Shown: positions 7,322 to 14,568, counted from the first letter of the stretch. The stretch: DNA of 22,877 nucleotides from Bacillota bacterium (GCA_017437925.1 JAFRWQ010000126.1:1-22877), one strand, 5' to 3'. The notes: generated by a model not told the origin, from the letters alone. Translations and numbers: made by a program.

Positions 7322-7327
7322 ATTATA
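7322..7327 (-). promoter_or_regulatory. -10 box of the hslO promoter (TATAAT)
   Basis: A perfect TATAAT on the minus strand, about 50 bp upstream of the hslO ATG in an AT-rich island, with TATAAA seven bases further downstream. The -35 is weak (no TTGACA at 16-18 bp). The same 170-bp region must also hold the plus-strand promoter for the DUF4177-ispE operon; there a (TTA)5 run at about 7366-7382 offers TATTAT-like -10 candidates without a clear -35. Confidence 0.5.
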
Positions 7328-7442
7328 TTCTATCACATAAGCGCCGATGAATAAATGAAGCTTTTGTGTTATTATTATTATTACAGACCGGACGGAGGAG
7401 GGCCCCGCCCTTAAGACGCCCGTTCCGGGGAAAGGACTAGGG

Positions 7443-7649
7443 ATGTACGAATATAAGTCGGAGATACTGATGGTCGGGACCAAGTGGTTCTCGGACAAGG
7501 CCAACGAAAAGGACGCTTCCGAGCTGGACGGGCTGCTCAACGCCAGGGCCGCCGAGGGCTGGGAGCTGGTGACCTACGATTACATGGCGACCTCGCTTCA
7601 GGTCAAGGGAGCCTTTATCATCACCTTCAGGAAAAAGATAAGCGAGTAG
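7443..7649 (+). CDS. DUF4177 small protein
   Basis: 68 residues, MYEYKSEILMVGTKW at the start and LLNARAAEGWELVTYDY in the middle (residues about 34-50), then a hydrophobic strand ending FIITFRKK. The EGWEL pattern between a helix and a final strand pair is the hallmark of DUF4177, a family of small alpha/beta proteins in Firmicutes and Actinobacteria whose function is unknown. No signal peptide. SD AAAGGA lies six bases before the ATG. It is the first gene of a plus-strand operon with a second similar small protein and ispE. Confidence 0.82.
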   Translation: MYEYKSEILMVGTKWFSDKANEKDASELDGLLNARAAEGWELVTYDYMATSLQVKGAFIITFRKKISE

Positions 7650-7658
7650 GAGGACGGA

Positions 7659-7832
7659 GTGAAAGAGTTCAAATTCGCTGAATTCGCAAGGAACAAGAAG
7701 TCTTATGAAGAGATAGAGAAGGCCCTTTCCGGGCTTTCGGCCGAGGGCTGGGAGGTAGCGTCCATGACGGTGGACATCTCCCTGGACCTGCGCGGCAGAG
7801 TGGTCGTGCTGCTTGAGAGGGAAAAGCAATAG
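7659..7832 (+). CDS. Second DUF4177-like small protein (GTG start)
   Basis: 57 residues from GTG 7659, with an excellent SD (TAGGAGGACG, 7647-7656) that overlaps the preceding stop codon. The sequence starts MKEFKFAEFARNKKSYEE and contains LSGLSAEGWEVASMTVD, then a strand RGRVVVLLERE. It parallels the neighbour: helix, A-EGWE-(L/V), two beta strands ending in K/R/E. I infer a tandem duplicate that has diverged strongly. It ends 21 bp before ispE. Function unknown. The small size and GTG start make it easy to miss in annotation. Confidence 0.75.
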   Translation: MKEFKFAEFARNKKSYEEIEKALSGLSAEGWEVASMTVDISLDLRGRVVVLLEREKQ

Positions 7833-7853
7833 GGCTTGATTTCGGGCGTTTTC

Positions 7854-8852
7854 ATGCTTAAGACAGAGGTAAAGGCCTTCGCCAAGGTCAATTTCATACT
7901 GAACATGCTGGGCACCCTGCCCTCGGGCTACCACGAGCTGGAGAGCTTCATGCAGGCCGTGGATCTTTGCGATTCGGTCAGTGTGGAGTGGGAGTTCACC
8001 GGCAGCTGCGCTGACGGGGGGGACGGTTTTTCGGCTGCGGAGCCCCGCAGACTTAAGGCTGCGGGGGCTTGCGAAGGCGGCGCCGGGGCAGACCTTGAGG
8101 TCTGCCTGAGCCCGGGCCGACCCGACCTGCCATGCGATGAAAAGAATCTGGCCTATAAAGCCGCTGTTTTGATGCACGAAGCCTTTCACCCCGGGGTCAA
8201 GGAGCGCGTAAGCATAAAGATCGAAAAGAACATACCGGTCGCGGCCGGCCTGGCCGGCGGCTCCGCCGACGGCGCCGCCGTAGTGACCGCCCTGGGAAGG
8301 CTCTGGGGCCTGATCCCTGAAAGCCCCGAAGCCCCCCTGCCTCAAAGCCTCCTTGACATAGCCGCAAAGCTGGGAAGCGACGTGCCCTTCAGCCTCATGG
8401 CCCAGAACGGAGTCCCTGCCGCGGTCGCAAGGGGCACCGGCACCCTGCTCACCCCCGCAGAGCCCTTCCCCTGCTGCCTTCTCCTCATGACCTCCCCCTT
8501 CGGAGTCTCCACAAAGGCCGTCTATCAGGCCTTAAGAGACGATGAGAGCGGGCCGGGCGCCCCGAAGGAGAACCGGTACGGAGACGTAAAAGCCTTCATC
8601 TCGGCAGAAGCCGCCGAAGAAAAGGTCCTTCACATGGGAAACCAGCTGACTGCGCCGGCTTTAAGAGTCTGTCCCGAAATAGGCCCGGCCCTTGAAAGGC
8701 TCAAAAGCATCGCCAAGGGAGCCCTTGCCGTCCAGCTTTCGGGCAGCGGCCCCACCTGCTTTGCCGTCTATCCGGAAGACGCTGACGAAGAAGAGCTGAG
8801 GGCGATCAAAGCCCCCGGTCTCGTATTCTGCAGGACGCTGGCAGATCAATAA
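7854..8852 (+). CDS. ispE: 4-diphosphocytidyl-2-C-methyl-D-erythritol kinase
   Basis: 332 residues from ATG 7854 (MLKTEVKAFAKVNFILNMLG); an in-frame TTG at 7836 is possible but less likely. GHMP-kinase signatures: KVNFILNMLGTLPSGYHE at the N-terminus with the catalytic-lysine position, then IPVAAGLAGGSADGAA (about 127-141), with the Asp139 expected for catalysis, LGSDVPFSL shortly after, and LSGSGPTCFAVY near the C-terminus. The enzyme phosphorylates the 2-hydroxyl of CDP-ME with ATP in the non-mevalonate isoprenoid pathway. Length is about 30-45 residues above the family norm; the excess is an Ala/Gly/Cys-rich insertion at residues about 51-79 (see 8004-8090) between the first beta region and the PCDEKNLAYKA helix. 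Last gene of the DUF4177 operon; a strong terminator follows. Confidence 0.95.
   Translation: MLKTEVKAFAKVNFILNMLGTLPSGYHELESFMQAVDLCDSVSVEWEFTGSCADGGDGFSAAEPRRLKAAGACEGGAGADLEVCLSPGRPDLPCDEKNLAYKAAVLMHEAFHPGVKERVSIKIEKNIPVAAGLAGGSADGAAVVTALGRLWGLIPESPEAPLPQSLLDIAAKLGSDVPFSLMAQNGVPAAVARGTGTLLTPAEPFPCCLLLMTSPFGVSTKAVYQALRDDESGPGAPKENRYGDVKAFISAEAAEEKVLHMGNQLTAPALRVCPEIGPALERLKSIAKGALAVQLSGSGPTCFAVYPEDADEEELRAIKAPGLVFCRTLADQ
8004..8090 (+). repeat. In-frame palindrome-rich insertion in ispE
   Basis: Encodes SCADGGDGFSAAEPRRLKAAG and a further ACEGGAGA, where other IspE proteins have a short loop. The DNA contains a strong hairpin: AGCCCCGCAG (8041-8050), loop, CTGCGGGGGCT (8059-8069), 10 bp with one bulge. 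It shares CTGCGCTGA (8006-8014) and GCGGCGCCG ... GCAGACC (8078-8094) with the insertion in the SDR gene, in the same reading frame. This resembles the in-frame palindromic inserts known from Rickettsia in concept, but no relation is claimed. Confidence 0.45.
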
Positions 8853-8946
8853 CGTATGATATATAACGGGTGTTATAGACGCTTAAACTCTTGAAATTTC
8901 AACCTCTCAGGATCTCAAGATCTCATCGCTTTCAAGCCGTAAAGAA

Positions 8947-8978
8947 CGGGCGGGCCCGACCGGGCCCGCCCGATTTAT
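8947..8978. terminator. Strong GC hairpin terminator between convergent operons
   Basis: Perfect 11-bp stem CGGGCGGGCCC (8947-8957) and GGGCCCGCCCG (8962-8972) around a GACC loop, preceded by AAAGAA and followed by ATTTAT. Short T tract, so termination efficiency is uncertain, but the position between ispE (+) and the PAP2 gene (-) fits a bidirectional terminator. Downstream, a weaker GCCCG-tcctcc-CGGGC stem with TGTATTTT lies at about 9055-9075. The remainder of 8853-9076 shows no gene. Confidence 0.75.
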
Positions 8979-9076
8979 GACCGTATGATCCTCATATCAA
9001 GACCCTGAAGACTGCCCACTCCGGGACCCTTCCCGATCAGGACTTTCTGTTCCGCCCGTCCTCCCGGGCTGTATTT

Positions 9077-9775
9077 TCATCTTCCCTCCTGCTGCTTAAC
9101 CTTCCTCTTGGCAAACCGTTCCTTCCACCAGTCGAAGTAGACCAGGCCCTCGGCAAACATGCAGACCGGAAGGGCCGTAAACACGTCCACCGCCGAGTGC
9201 TGCTTGACGAAGCAGACTGCGACGCAGACCAAAAGCACGAATATGACCAGCAGGGCCTTAAGAGTCTTTGAAAGGCTCCCGTCCCTCAGCCCCACCGACA
9301 TTATGCCCATAGAATAGGCGACGTGAAGCGACGGGCTCACCCCCGTGCAGGTGTCGAAAGAATAGATGAAGGCCGTAAAGCGGGTGAGGAAGTTGTCCCT
9401 TGCGAAGACCTCGGGCCTCAGATCCTGGCGGGTGGGCCAGACCACGTAGAAGTACATGGCTATGACCTGGGTGATGAAGATGTAGGTCTGGAGCCTTTTG
9501 AAGCTCTCCACGTCGAAAAAGAGGGTCCTGGCAAGGGAGATCACGCAGAGCGCGTACCAGCCCACGTAAAATATGAGGAAAAACTCATTAAAAGGTATGA
9601 GATCGTCGAGAAAGCAGTGTACCGGGTGGCATTTCTCGGCCGGGATCAGGTTCTCGGTGAGAAAATACAGGGAGAAATAGAATATCCACCCGCCCAGAAG
9701 CTTTAAGTGGCTGAAGCGGGGCTCGTTGAGCCTTTTCAGTGAGAAACCTCTGTAATCGACCGGGGTCCTGCGCAT
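9077..9775 (-). CDS. PAP2-superfamily membrane phosphatase / head-group transferase
   Basis: 232 residues with about six hydrophobic segments. Phosphatase-type motifs are present: GVSPSLHVAYS gives the conserved His151 and KQHSAVDVFTALP gives His193 and Asp197, matching the PSxH and HxxxD motifs of the PAP2 (type 2 phosphatidic acid phosphatase) fold; VVWPTRQDLRPE near 111-122 stands where the first, Arg/Lys-bearing motif would be. The spacing and PSLHV wording resemble the IPC/sphingomyelin-synthase-like branch (PAP2_3). Likely acts on lipid phosphates at the outer face of the membrane, either dephosphorylating them or moving a head group. It starts 4 bp after the acyltransferase stop, its SD (GAGGAGG) lies inside that gene's end, and the pair suggests a lipid-modification unit. 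Confidence 0.82.
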   Translation of the reverse strand: MRRTPVDYRGFSLKRLNEPRFSHLKLLGGWIFYFSLYFLTENLIPAEKCHPVHCFLDDLIPFNEFFLIFYVGWYALCVISLARTLFFDVESFKRLQTYIFITQVIAMYFYVVWPTRQDLRPEVFARDNFLTRFTAFIYSFDTCTGVSPSLHVAYSMGIMSVGLRDGSLSKTLKALLVIFVLLVCVAVCFVKQHSAVDVFTALPVCMFAEGLVYFDWWKERFAKRKVKQQEGR

Positions 9776-9779
9776 TAAA

Positions 9780-10547
9780 CTAAGCCTCCTCGCCTGCCGA
9801 GACCACGGGCAGGCTCCTGGGATAATCCTTCTTGGGTATATTGGGGTAAGGCACCACCGTGTGCTCGGGAAGAGAAGCCGCCAGCTCCGTCACCTTGTCC
9901 ATCAGGTAAGTCACTATGCGTTTCCTCTCCTCCTCTATGGGCGCCGAAGGGTCAAAATACGTGGGCTCGCCGTACATCATCTTTTTCAGCCTCGGGCAGA
10001 TGTACATGGGAACGAAAGCGAGGCTCTCGCCGCTCTTCTTATGGTACATTCTTGCCGTATCCACGAACTTGTCCCTGAAATTGTTGACTATATTGTTGTG
10101 AAGGCCGTAGTCCTCGGGGAAGATCACCACCCGGCAGCCCTCCGAGAGCCTCTTCACCGTCTCCCTGAAGGTGCCTATGACCCTCATGTCGTGGCGCACC
10201 CCTATGGTATGGGCGTTGTTGAAGAGCAGCACCGAGATGGGGACGATGAGATAGCTCAGTATCCTGTAGAACCAGCGTATGTAAAGGGGCTTTTTCGACC
10301 AGAAATCGTTAAACGAGTACTCCGCCACCTCGCTCCACACCATCATCTCGGCTTCGCACCAGATGTAGTGGGGCCCGGGGACGTAGAACTCGCAGGCGAT
10401 GGGCCCGAACATCTGGCAGTGGTTGCCCGCTATGATGCAGGCCCCCTCCGGGATGTTCTCCAGGCCCTCGTACTCGTATCGGGGCGAAAAGACCTTGATC
10501 AGCCACCTCAGTATCTTGTATGAAACGGGAGTCTTCTTTTCTTCCAT
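9780..10547 (-). CDS. PlsC-like 1-acyl-glycerol-3-phosphate acyltransferase family protein (divergent motifs)
   Basis: 255 residues from ATG 10547 (MEEKKTPVSYKILRW); longer in-frame starts at 10559 and 10622 exist but the region before 10547 contains a stable hairpin and reads like non-coding. The LPLAT pattern is clear: EGLENIPEGACIIAGNH at residues about 27-43, then a catalytic-block variant His43-CQMF-Gly48 (canonical H-x4-D), a hydrophobic segment around 95-110, IGTFRETVKRLSEGCRVVIFPED at about 124-146 (usual FPEG) and LAFVPMYI as block IV. The missing Asp and the FPED variant are unusual, so catalysis or substrate may differ. It sits directly ahead of the PAP2 gene. Confidence 0.8.
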   Translation of the reverse strand: MEEKKTPVSYKILRWLIKVFSPRYEYEGLENIPEGACIIAGNHCQMFGPIACEFYVPGPHYIWCEAEMMVWSEVAEYSFNDFWSKKPLYIRWFYRILSYLIVPISVLLFNNAHTIGVRHDMRVIGTFRETVKRLSEGCRVVIFPEDYGLHNNIVNNFRDKFVDTARMYHKKSGESLAFVPMYICPRLKKMMYGEPTYFDPSAPIEEERKRIVTYLMDKVTELAASLPEHTVVPYPNIPKKDYPRSLPVVSAGEEA

Positions 10548-10563
10548 GCTTTTTCTCATCAAA

Positions 10564-10641
10564 TCGGACGGACATAAATGCCCGTCCGACGCTTTGAGCT
10601 TTTGTGTTGCGATACGGGGCATGCCCGCCTTATGCGGCGGG
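10564..10641 (-). other. Two hairpins between the zinc-ribbon gene and the acyltransferase
   Basis: TCGGACGG / CCGTCCGA arms (10564-10571 and 10582-10589) make an 8-bp stem, followed on the minus strand by only TTT; CCCGCC / GGCGGG arms (10624-10629, 10636-10641) make a second. They lie between the stop at 10662 and the acyltransferase start. They could act as a weak terminator or attenuator separating the two genes. No clear U-run, so not called a terminator. Confidence 0.4.
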
Positions 10642-10661
10642 AAGCTTCCGCGGGATAAATC

Positions 10662-11543
10662 CTATCTGACCTTGGCCCTCTTGCTTCTTGAGGTCACGTA
10701 GCTCCAGACGAAGTCCATGTCTTTGTCCTCGACCAGGAGCTCGTTTCTCGAGAAGGCCTCCTTCACGGTGATCTGGTGGCGGGACCTTAAGGCCCTCACG
10801 CTCCTCACCTTGTCGAAATTGGTCTTCTTGATGTTCTGGGTCGCCTGCAGGAAACCCGAGCCTGCGGTGGTGGAGCTTCCGGCGTTGAGGCCGACCATGG
10901 CTTTGGTCCACTCTTCGGCGGTCGCTTTGGTGACTCCCTTTTCCTGGGGGGCGTTGATGAAGCCCTTGTCGTCCATCTCAAAGAGGTAGACCCTCTTCCA
11001 GCCCTTCTTTGCGGCTCTTGCTATGTGGAGTATCAGGGGGATGACCACCAGGGCCGCGAGTATGTAAAGGCCGATCTTCCAGGGAGCGAATATGTCGGAG
11101 ATCGCTTTCTTTCCCATGACGCCAAGCACTATCCAGGCTATGAGGCCCGCGCAGCCAAGCCCTAAGGAAAGCCTAAGCCACTTGACCAGGTACTCGAAGT
11201 CCAGCAGCAGCTTTTCTTCATAAACCCAGCGGTACTTTCCGTCGGCGGTGTGTATTATGGAGCTGTCCGGGGGAAGGGTCACCGGGACCGCTTCTTCCGC
11301 AAGACCTGGTCCGGGGCCTTCTTCGGAAGCTTCGCCGCCTTTTTCGGGCTCTTCTTCGCCCAGCTCTTCGTAATGGACCTCTATGGGAAGGTTTTCGGAA
11401 GCCTCGGCCGCGTCGTTTACGATGTTCTCAGCTTCGGCGTTTATGACGGTCTCAGCTTCGGCGGCGCTAAGGGCGGCTCCGCACTCGGTGCAGAAGCCGG
11501 CCTCGTCGGGAAGTACGGCTCCGCAGGCAGGACAGGTCTTCAT
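10662..11543 (-). CDS. Zinc-ribbon membrane protein of unknown function
   Basis: 293 residues. Cys4-x2-Cys7 and Cys18-x2-Cys21 (MKTCPACGAVLPDEAGFCTECG) form an N-terminal zinc ribbon. Then comes an acidic, Ala/Glu-rich linker (about 24-90), including the near-repeat AEAETVINAEAENIVN, two transmembrane segments (about 124-144 and 157-175), and a soluble C-terminal domain of about 115 residues with a KRVYLFEMDDKGF start and an ALRSRHQITVKE strand, which looks like a bacterial PH/YcxB-type fold (guess). The zinc ribbon and the C-terminal domain would both face the cytoplasm. Monocistronic: terminator-like hairpin upstream (11612-11632), hairpins downstream. SD TTAGGAGG lies well placed before ATG. 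An extended -10-like TGATAAAAT upstream is a weak promoter candidate. Confidence 0.75.
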   Translation of the reverse strand: MKTCPACGAVLPDEAGFCTECGAALSAAEAETVINAEAENIVNDAAEASENLPIEVHYEELGEEEPEKGGEASEEGPGPGLAEEAVPVTLPPDSSIIHTADGKYRWVYEEKLLLDFEYLVKWLRLSLGLGCAGLIAWIVLGVMGKKAISDIFAPWKIGLYILAALVVIPLILHIARAAKKGWKRVYLFEMDDKGFINAPQEKGVTKATAEEWTKAMVGLNAGSSTTAGSGFLQATQNIKKTNFDKVRSVRALRSRHQITVKEAFSRNELLVEDKDMDFVWSYVTSRSKRAKVR

Positions 11544-11611
11544 GTCTCGATCCTCCTAAACAGTTAAATATACTTGTTTACAATGATTTTATCACAATCG
11601 CCGCGGCTCTT

Positions 11612-11632
11612 AAATAGCGGGCCCCGCTATTT
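11612..11632. terminator. Palindromic terminator after the M20 amidohydrolase gene
   Basis: AAATAGCGG (11612-11620), loop GCC, CCGCTATTT (11624-11632): 9-bp perfect stem whose A/U end pairs act as the U-tract in either direction. It is 41 bp downstream of the amidohydrolase stop on the minus strand and upstream of the zinc-ribbon gene, so it should separate the two transcripts. A GCAGGCCTGC palindrome lies nearby at about 11653-11662. Confidence 0.65.
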
Positions 11633-11672
11633 TGACAAACTTATTCGGAAAGGCAGGCCTGCGAAGGCCCTC

Positions 11673-13007
11673 TTACAGTCCGCACCACTTGCTGAGGTAT
11701 TCTTCCTTCGTCATGGGCGCCTTCCAGTTCTTTTTGATCTCAAGAGCCTTTTCCGCTCCGTTGGCGAGCAGGTCTATCGCCGTGCAGACCATGGCCTTGG
11801 CCGCGTCGACGGCCGCCATCTGGGGATCGCTCACCCTGAAGTCCGCCCCGTGCAGTACCCCTTCCGCCCCGCTTATATACATGTGGCAGGCCGGCATCAG
11901 ATGGGCGATGTCCGAAGCGTCGGTGCTGCCCACGCTGGAGGGATCGGCGGCGCTGGCTTCGCGCTTTCTCAGCACGTGCTCCTTTCCGTAGATATCGCAG
12001 AGGTTCTCGTAAGCGATGTCATTGAGAGGATCGCAGCCCACGCTGCACATATAGCCGGGAAGCTTTGTAAGCTCAAGCTTCGCGCCCATGGCGTAGGCTC
12101 CCGCCTCAAAGCACCTGTCGACCTTTTCCGCCGCTTTGATGATGGCGTCGGTGCTGCTTCCCCTCACGTAGGTCTCCACGCGGACGTCCGAGGGAAGCAC
12201 GTTGACCAGGTCCCCGCCCTTGGTGATGATGGGGTGTATCCTTATATTGTCCTGCGGCTGAAAGCCTTCGCGGTGGGCGTTTATCGCCATGAGGGCGATC
12301 TCGGCTGCGGACAGGGCGTTGATCCCGTTCCAGGGCATGGCTCCGTGGCAGGGCACTCCGGTGTATTTAACGAGCCTTCCCACGAAACCGAGGCCCGCGG
12401 CCCCTTCGGCTGCGGCGTATATTATCCTGCCGTCCTTTTCCTGCGCCATGGTGGTGTGCTGCATCACCATCATGTCGATGTCGTCCATGGCTCCGAGCCT
12501 GATGAATTCCTGCTTGCCTCCCAGAAGGGAGATCTTGCCCTCGTCTATCAGCTTCTTGCGGTAGTCCAGCTCGACGAACTCCTCCGAGGGCACGTGCATC
12601 AGCACTATGTCGCCGTCCAGCTCGTCCATTATGCCGCTCTCCTTAAGGGCGTAGGCGACTCCGACGACGGACGCTGCCTGCACATTGTGGCCGCAGCAGT
12701 GGGCGGCTCCCGTAAGGGGATCGGCGGTGGGGCATTCGGGGACCAGCACCGCGTCCAGCTCTCCCATGATGGCGACCCTCGCCTTGTGGCTTCTGCCCTC
12801 TACCGGGGTCACTATGCCGGTGACCGCGACTCCGTCTTGGTGTTTAAATCCCAGCTTGTCCAGCTCCGCCTGCACCTTAGCCGCGGTCTTGAACTCCTTA
12901 AAGCCCAGCTCAGGCTCGAGCTCGATGTCCTTCATGAGCTTTACGATCTCTTCCGCGTGATCCTGCACGGCCTTGCAGGCTCTGGCTTTCATTTCGCTTA
13001 CTGTCAT
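11673..13007 (-). CDS. M20-family amidohydrolase, AbgB-like
   Basis: 444 residues. VAIMGELDAV (78-87) and GAAHCCGHN (100-108) place the metal ligands (Cys105-Gly-His107, as in p-aminobenzoyl-glutamate hydrolase and IAA-amino-acid hydrolases), VPSEEFVE (138-145) supplies the catalytic Glu pair, MQHTT follows, and AEGVLHGADFRV near the C-terminus holds the last His. A dimerisation lid lies in the middle (about 190-300). The family hydrolyses N-acyl amino acids or aminobenzoyl-glutamate-like dipeptides with two divalent metals. Substrate cannot be fixed here. It starts 45 bp after the M20 dipeptidase stop with SD AAAGGAGAAAG; the gap contains a GCGC-TGA-GCGC hairpin. It is the last gene of the peptidase block. 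Confidence 0.85.
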   Translation of the reverse strand: MTVSEMKARACKAVQDHAEEIVKLMKDIELEPELGFKEFKTAAKVQAELDKLGFKHQDGVAVTGIVTPVEGRSHKARVAIMGELDAVLVPECPTADPLTGAAHCCGHNVQAASVVGVAYALKESGIMDELDGDIVLMHVPSEEFVELDYRKKLIDEGKISLLGGKQEFIRLGAMDDIDMMVMQHTTMAQEKDGRIIYAAAEGAAGLGFVGRLVKYTGVPCHGAMPWNGINALSAAEIALMAINAHREGFQPQDNIRIHPIITKGGDLVNVLPSDVRVETYVRGSSTDAIIKAAEKVDRCFEAGAYAMGAKLELTKLPGYMCSVGCDPLNDIAYENLCDIYGKEHVLRKREASAADPSSVGSTDASDIAHLMPACHMYISGAEGVLHGADFRVSDPQMAAVDAAKAMVCTAIDLLANGAEKALEIKKNWKAPMTKEEYLSKWCGL

Positions 13008-13052
13008 TTTTCTTTCTCCTTTGATCCCGGCGCCGCGCTCAGCGCCCGGCGT

Positions 13053-14408
13053 CTATTCCTTTCCTATCTCGTTTAAGACCTCGGCGGTGCAGTGTATGCC
13101 CTTGTAGAACTTCTCGAGCAGGAAATTCTCGTTGGGGGCGTGCTGGCTCTCGTCGGCGTTGCAGTAGGGCACGCAGATGGAGGGCAGGCCCGCGATCTTG
13201 GTGAAGACGTACTCGGGGTTGGTCGCGCCGGTCAGGGGCTGGACCACGGGCTTAACACCGTAGACCTTCTCCACCGCCCTCATCACGGCCTGGCAGGCCG
13301 GTATCTGCGGATCTGTGCGGGAGGGCCATAGGTAAGAACCCACCGTGAGCTTTACGTCGGGATCGTGCTTTACGATATGAGCCCTGATCTTTTCGATTAT
13401 ATCCTCGGGATCCTGGTCTTTCACGAGGCGGAAGTCCATCTTGCAGACCGCGTGGCCGGGGACTATGGTCCTGTGGCCGACCCCGGTGTAGCCGCTGCCC
13501 AGGCCGTTGATGTTGAAGGTCGGGCGGAACATCCTGTTTAGGTAGAACTGCTCCTTGCTGAGTTCCGTGGGCTTTACGGCCCCGGTGACCTTCTGCACGT
13601 CCAGAGGATCCAGGTCCAGGGCCTCTATCATGGCCTTCTCGTATTCGGTGGGGGGCAGAACGTCGTCGTAAAAGCCTTCGATGGCGCAGTTTCCCTCTTC
13701 ATCTATCATGGTGGAGAGGAAGCGGACCATCTTCCAGGCGGCGTTGGGCACGTTGTTTCCGTGGTGGCCGGAATGATTGTCTTTTACCGCAGTCTCGATC
13801 TCAAAAGTGCAGTCGACCATGCCCCTGGTCCCGAAATGCATGGAGGGCCTGCCGTCGGGCTCCTGCCCTCCGTCGGCGTCGTAGACCAGGTCGCAGGCCA
13901 GAAGATCCCTGTGGGGGATGATGAAGTCCAGGATGTTGGCGCTGCCGTTCTCTTCTTCCCCTTCGAGGAAGAACTTGATATTGACCGGAAGCTGCGTCCC
14001 GGTCGCGATATATGAGCGCAGGGCGAGTATGTGAGCGAGAAACTGGCCCTTGTTGTCCCCGACGCCGCGGCCGTAGATGCGGCCGTCCCTCACTTCGGGT
14101 TCAAAGGGGTCGCTGTCCCACTTGTCCAGGGGCTCAGCGGGCTGCACGTCGTAGTGGCCGTAGAACATAACGGTCTTAGCGCCCGGCTTATCGGTCCTGA
14201 TCTGGCCGAACACCACGGGAGCGCCGCCCGTGGGATAGGCCTTGGCGTTTACCCCGAGGCTTTCAAGCAGGTTCAGGATATATGAACAGGCCTCTTCTAT
14301 CCCTATGCCCCGGCTGGCTATGCTTGGTATCCTCACCAGCTCCTTTAAGGTATCAAGGTCCTTTTCCCTGTTCATGTCGATGTGTTCGTGGACGTCTTTT
14401 ATGCTCAT
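13053..14408 (-). CDS. M20-family dipeptidase (cytosolic nonspecific dipeptidase/carnosinase-like)
   Basis: 451 residues. The metal-binding set of M20 exopeptidases is visible: FYGHYDVQP (His85, Asp87), GRGVGDNKG (bridging Asp118), LEGEEENGS (catalytic Glu151/Glu152), VYDADGG (Asp177/179) and the C-terminal SQHAPNE (His). This is the DapE/CNDP/'M20 dipeptidase' subgroup that cleaves di- and tripeptides with two zinc or manganese ions in the cytosol. It starts at ATG 14408 with a very strong SD (GGGGAGGAGG). It lies 160 bp downstream of the AEC gene, so it may have its own promoter. Length is normal for the family. Confidence 0.92.
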   Translation of the reverse strand: MSIKDVHEHIDMNREKDLDTLKELVRIPSIASRGIGIEEACSYILNLLESLGVNAKAYPTGGAPVVFGQIRTDKPGAKTVMFYGHYDVQPAEPLDKWDSDPFEPEVRDGRIYGRGVGDNKGQFLAHILALRSYIATGTQLPVNIKFFLEGEEENGSANILDFIIPHRDLLACDLVYDADGGQEPDGRPSMHFGTRGMVDCTFEIETAVKDNHSGHHGNNVPNAAWKMVRFLSTMIDEEGNCAIEGFYDDVLPPTEYEKAMIEALDLDPLDVQKVTGAVKPTELSKEQFYLNRMFRPTFNINGLGSGYTGVGHRTIVPGHAVCKMDFRLVKDQDPEDIIEKIRAHIVKHDPDVKLTVGSYLWPSRTDPQIPACQAVMRAVEKVYGVKPVVQPLTGATNPEYVFTKIAGLPSICVPYCNADESQHAPNENFLLEKFYKGIHCTAEVLNEIGKE

Positions 14409-14568
14409 ATAAAGCCTCCTCCCCGGGCCGCGCTGACGGCGCGGTACTTATACGCGCAGCATTTGTATTTGAAACTTATTAACGTACTTTTTATGACCGG
14501 CCTTCCCGCTGCGGTGAAACGCGCCGCGCCTTAAGACCGGCAGGACCGGCATTGAAATTTCAAGCTTT
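14409..14568 (-). promoter_or_regulatory. Regulatory gap before the M20 dipeptidase gene
   Basis: No gene. On the minus strand it holds, in order: the palindrome TTGAAATTTCAA (14552-14563), a repeated CCGGTC-CTG-CCGGTC, an AT-rich stretch (about 14450-14495) that could be the dipeptidase promoter, and a hairpin CCGCGC-CGTCA-GCGCGG (14428-14444) directly ahead of the ribosome binding site. The hairpin could control translation start or protect the 5' end. No U-tract terminator was seen after the AEC gene. Confidence 0.45.

Noticed and set aside
11574..13076. A 500-residue plus-strand open frame opposite the M20 amidohydrolase
   Set aside because: Antisense shadow: the minus-strand frame has intact M20 motifs and an SD; the plus frame is His/Gly/Val-rich with no family features.
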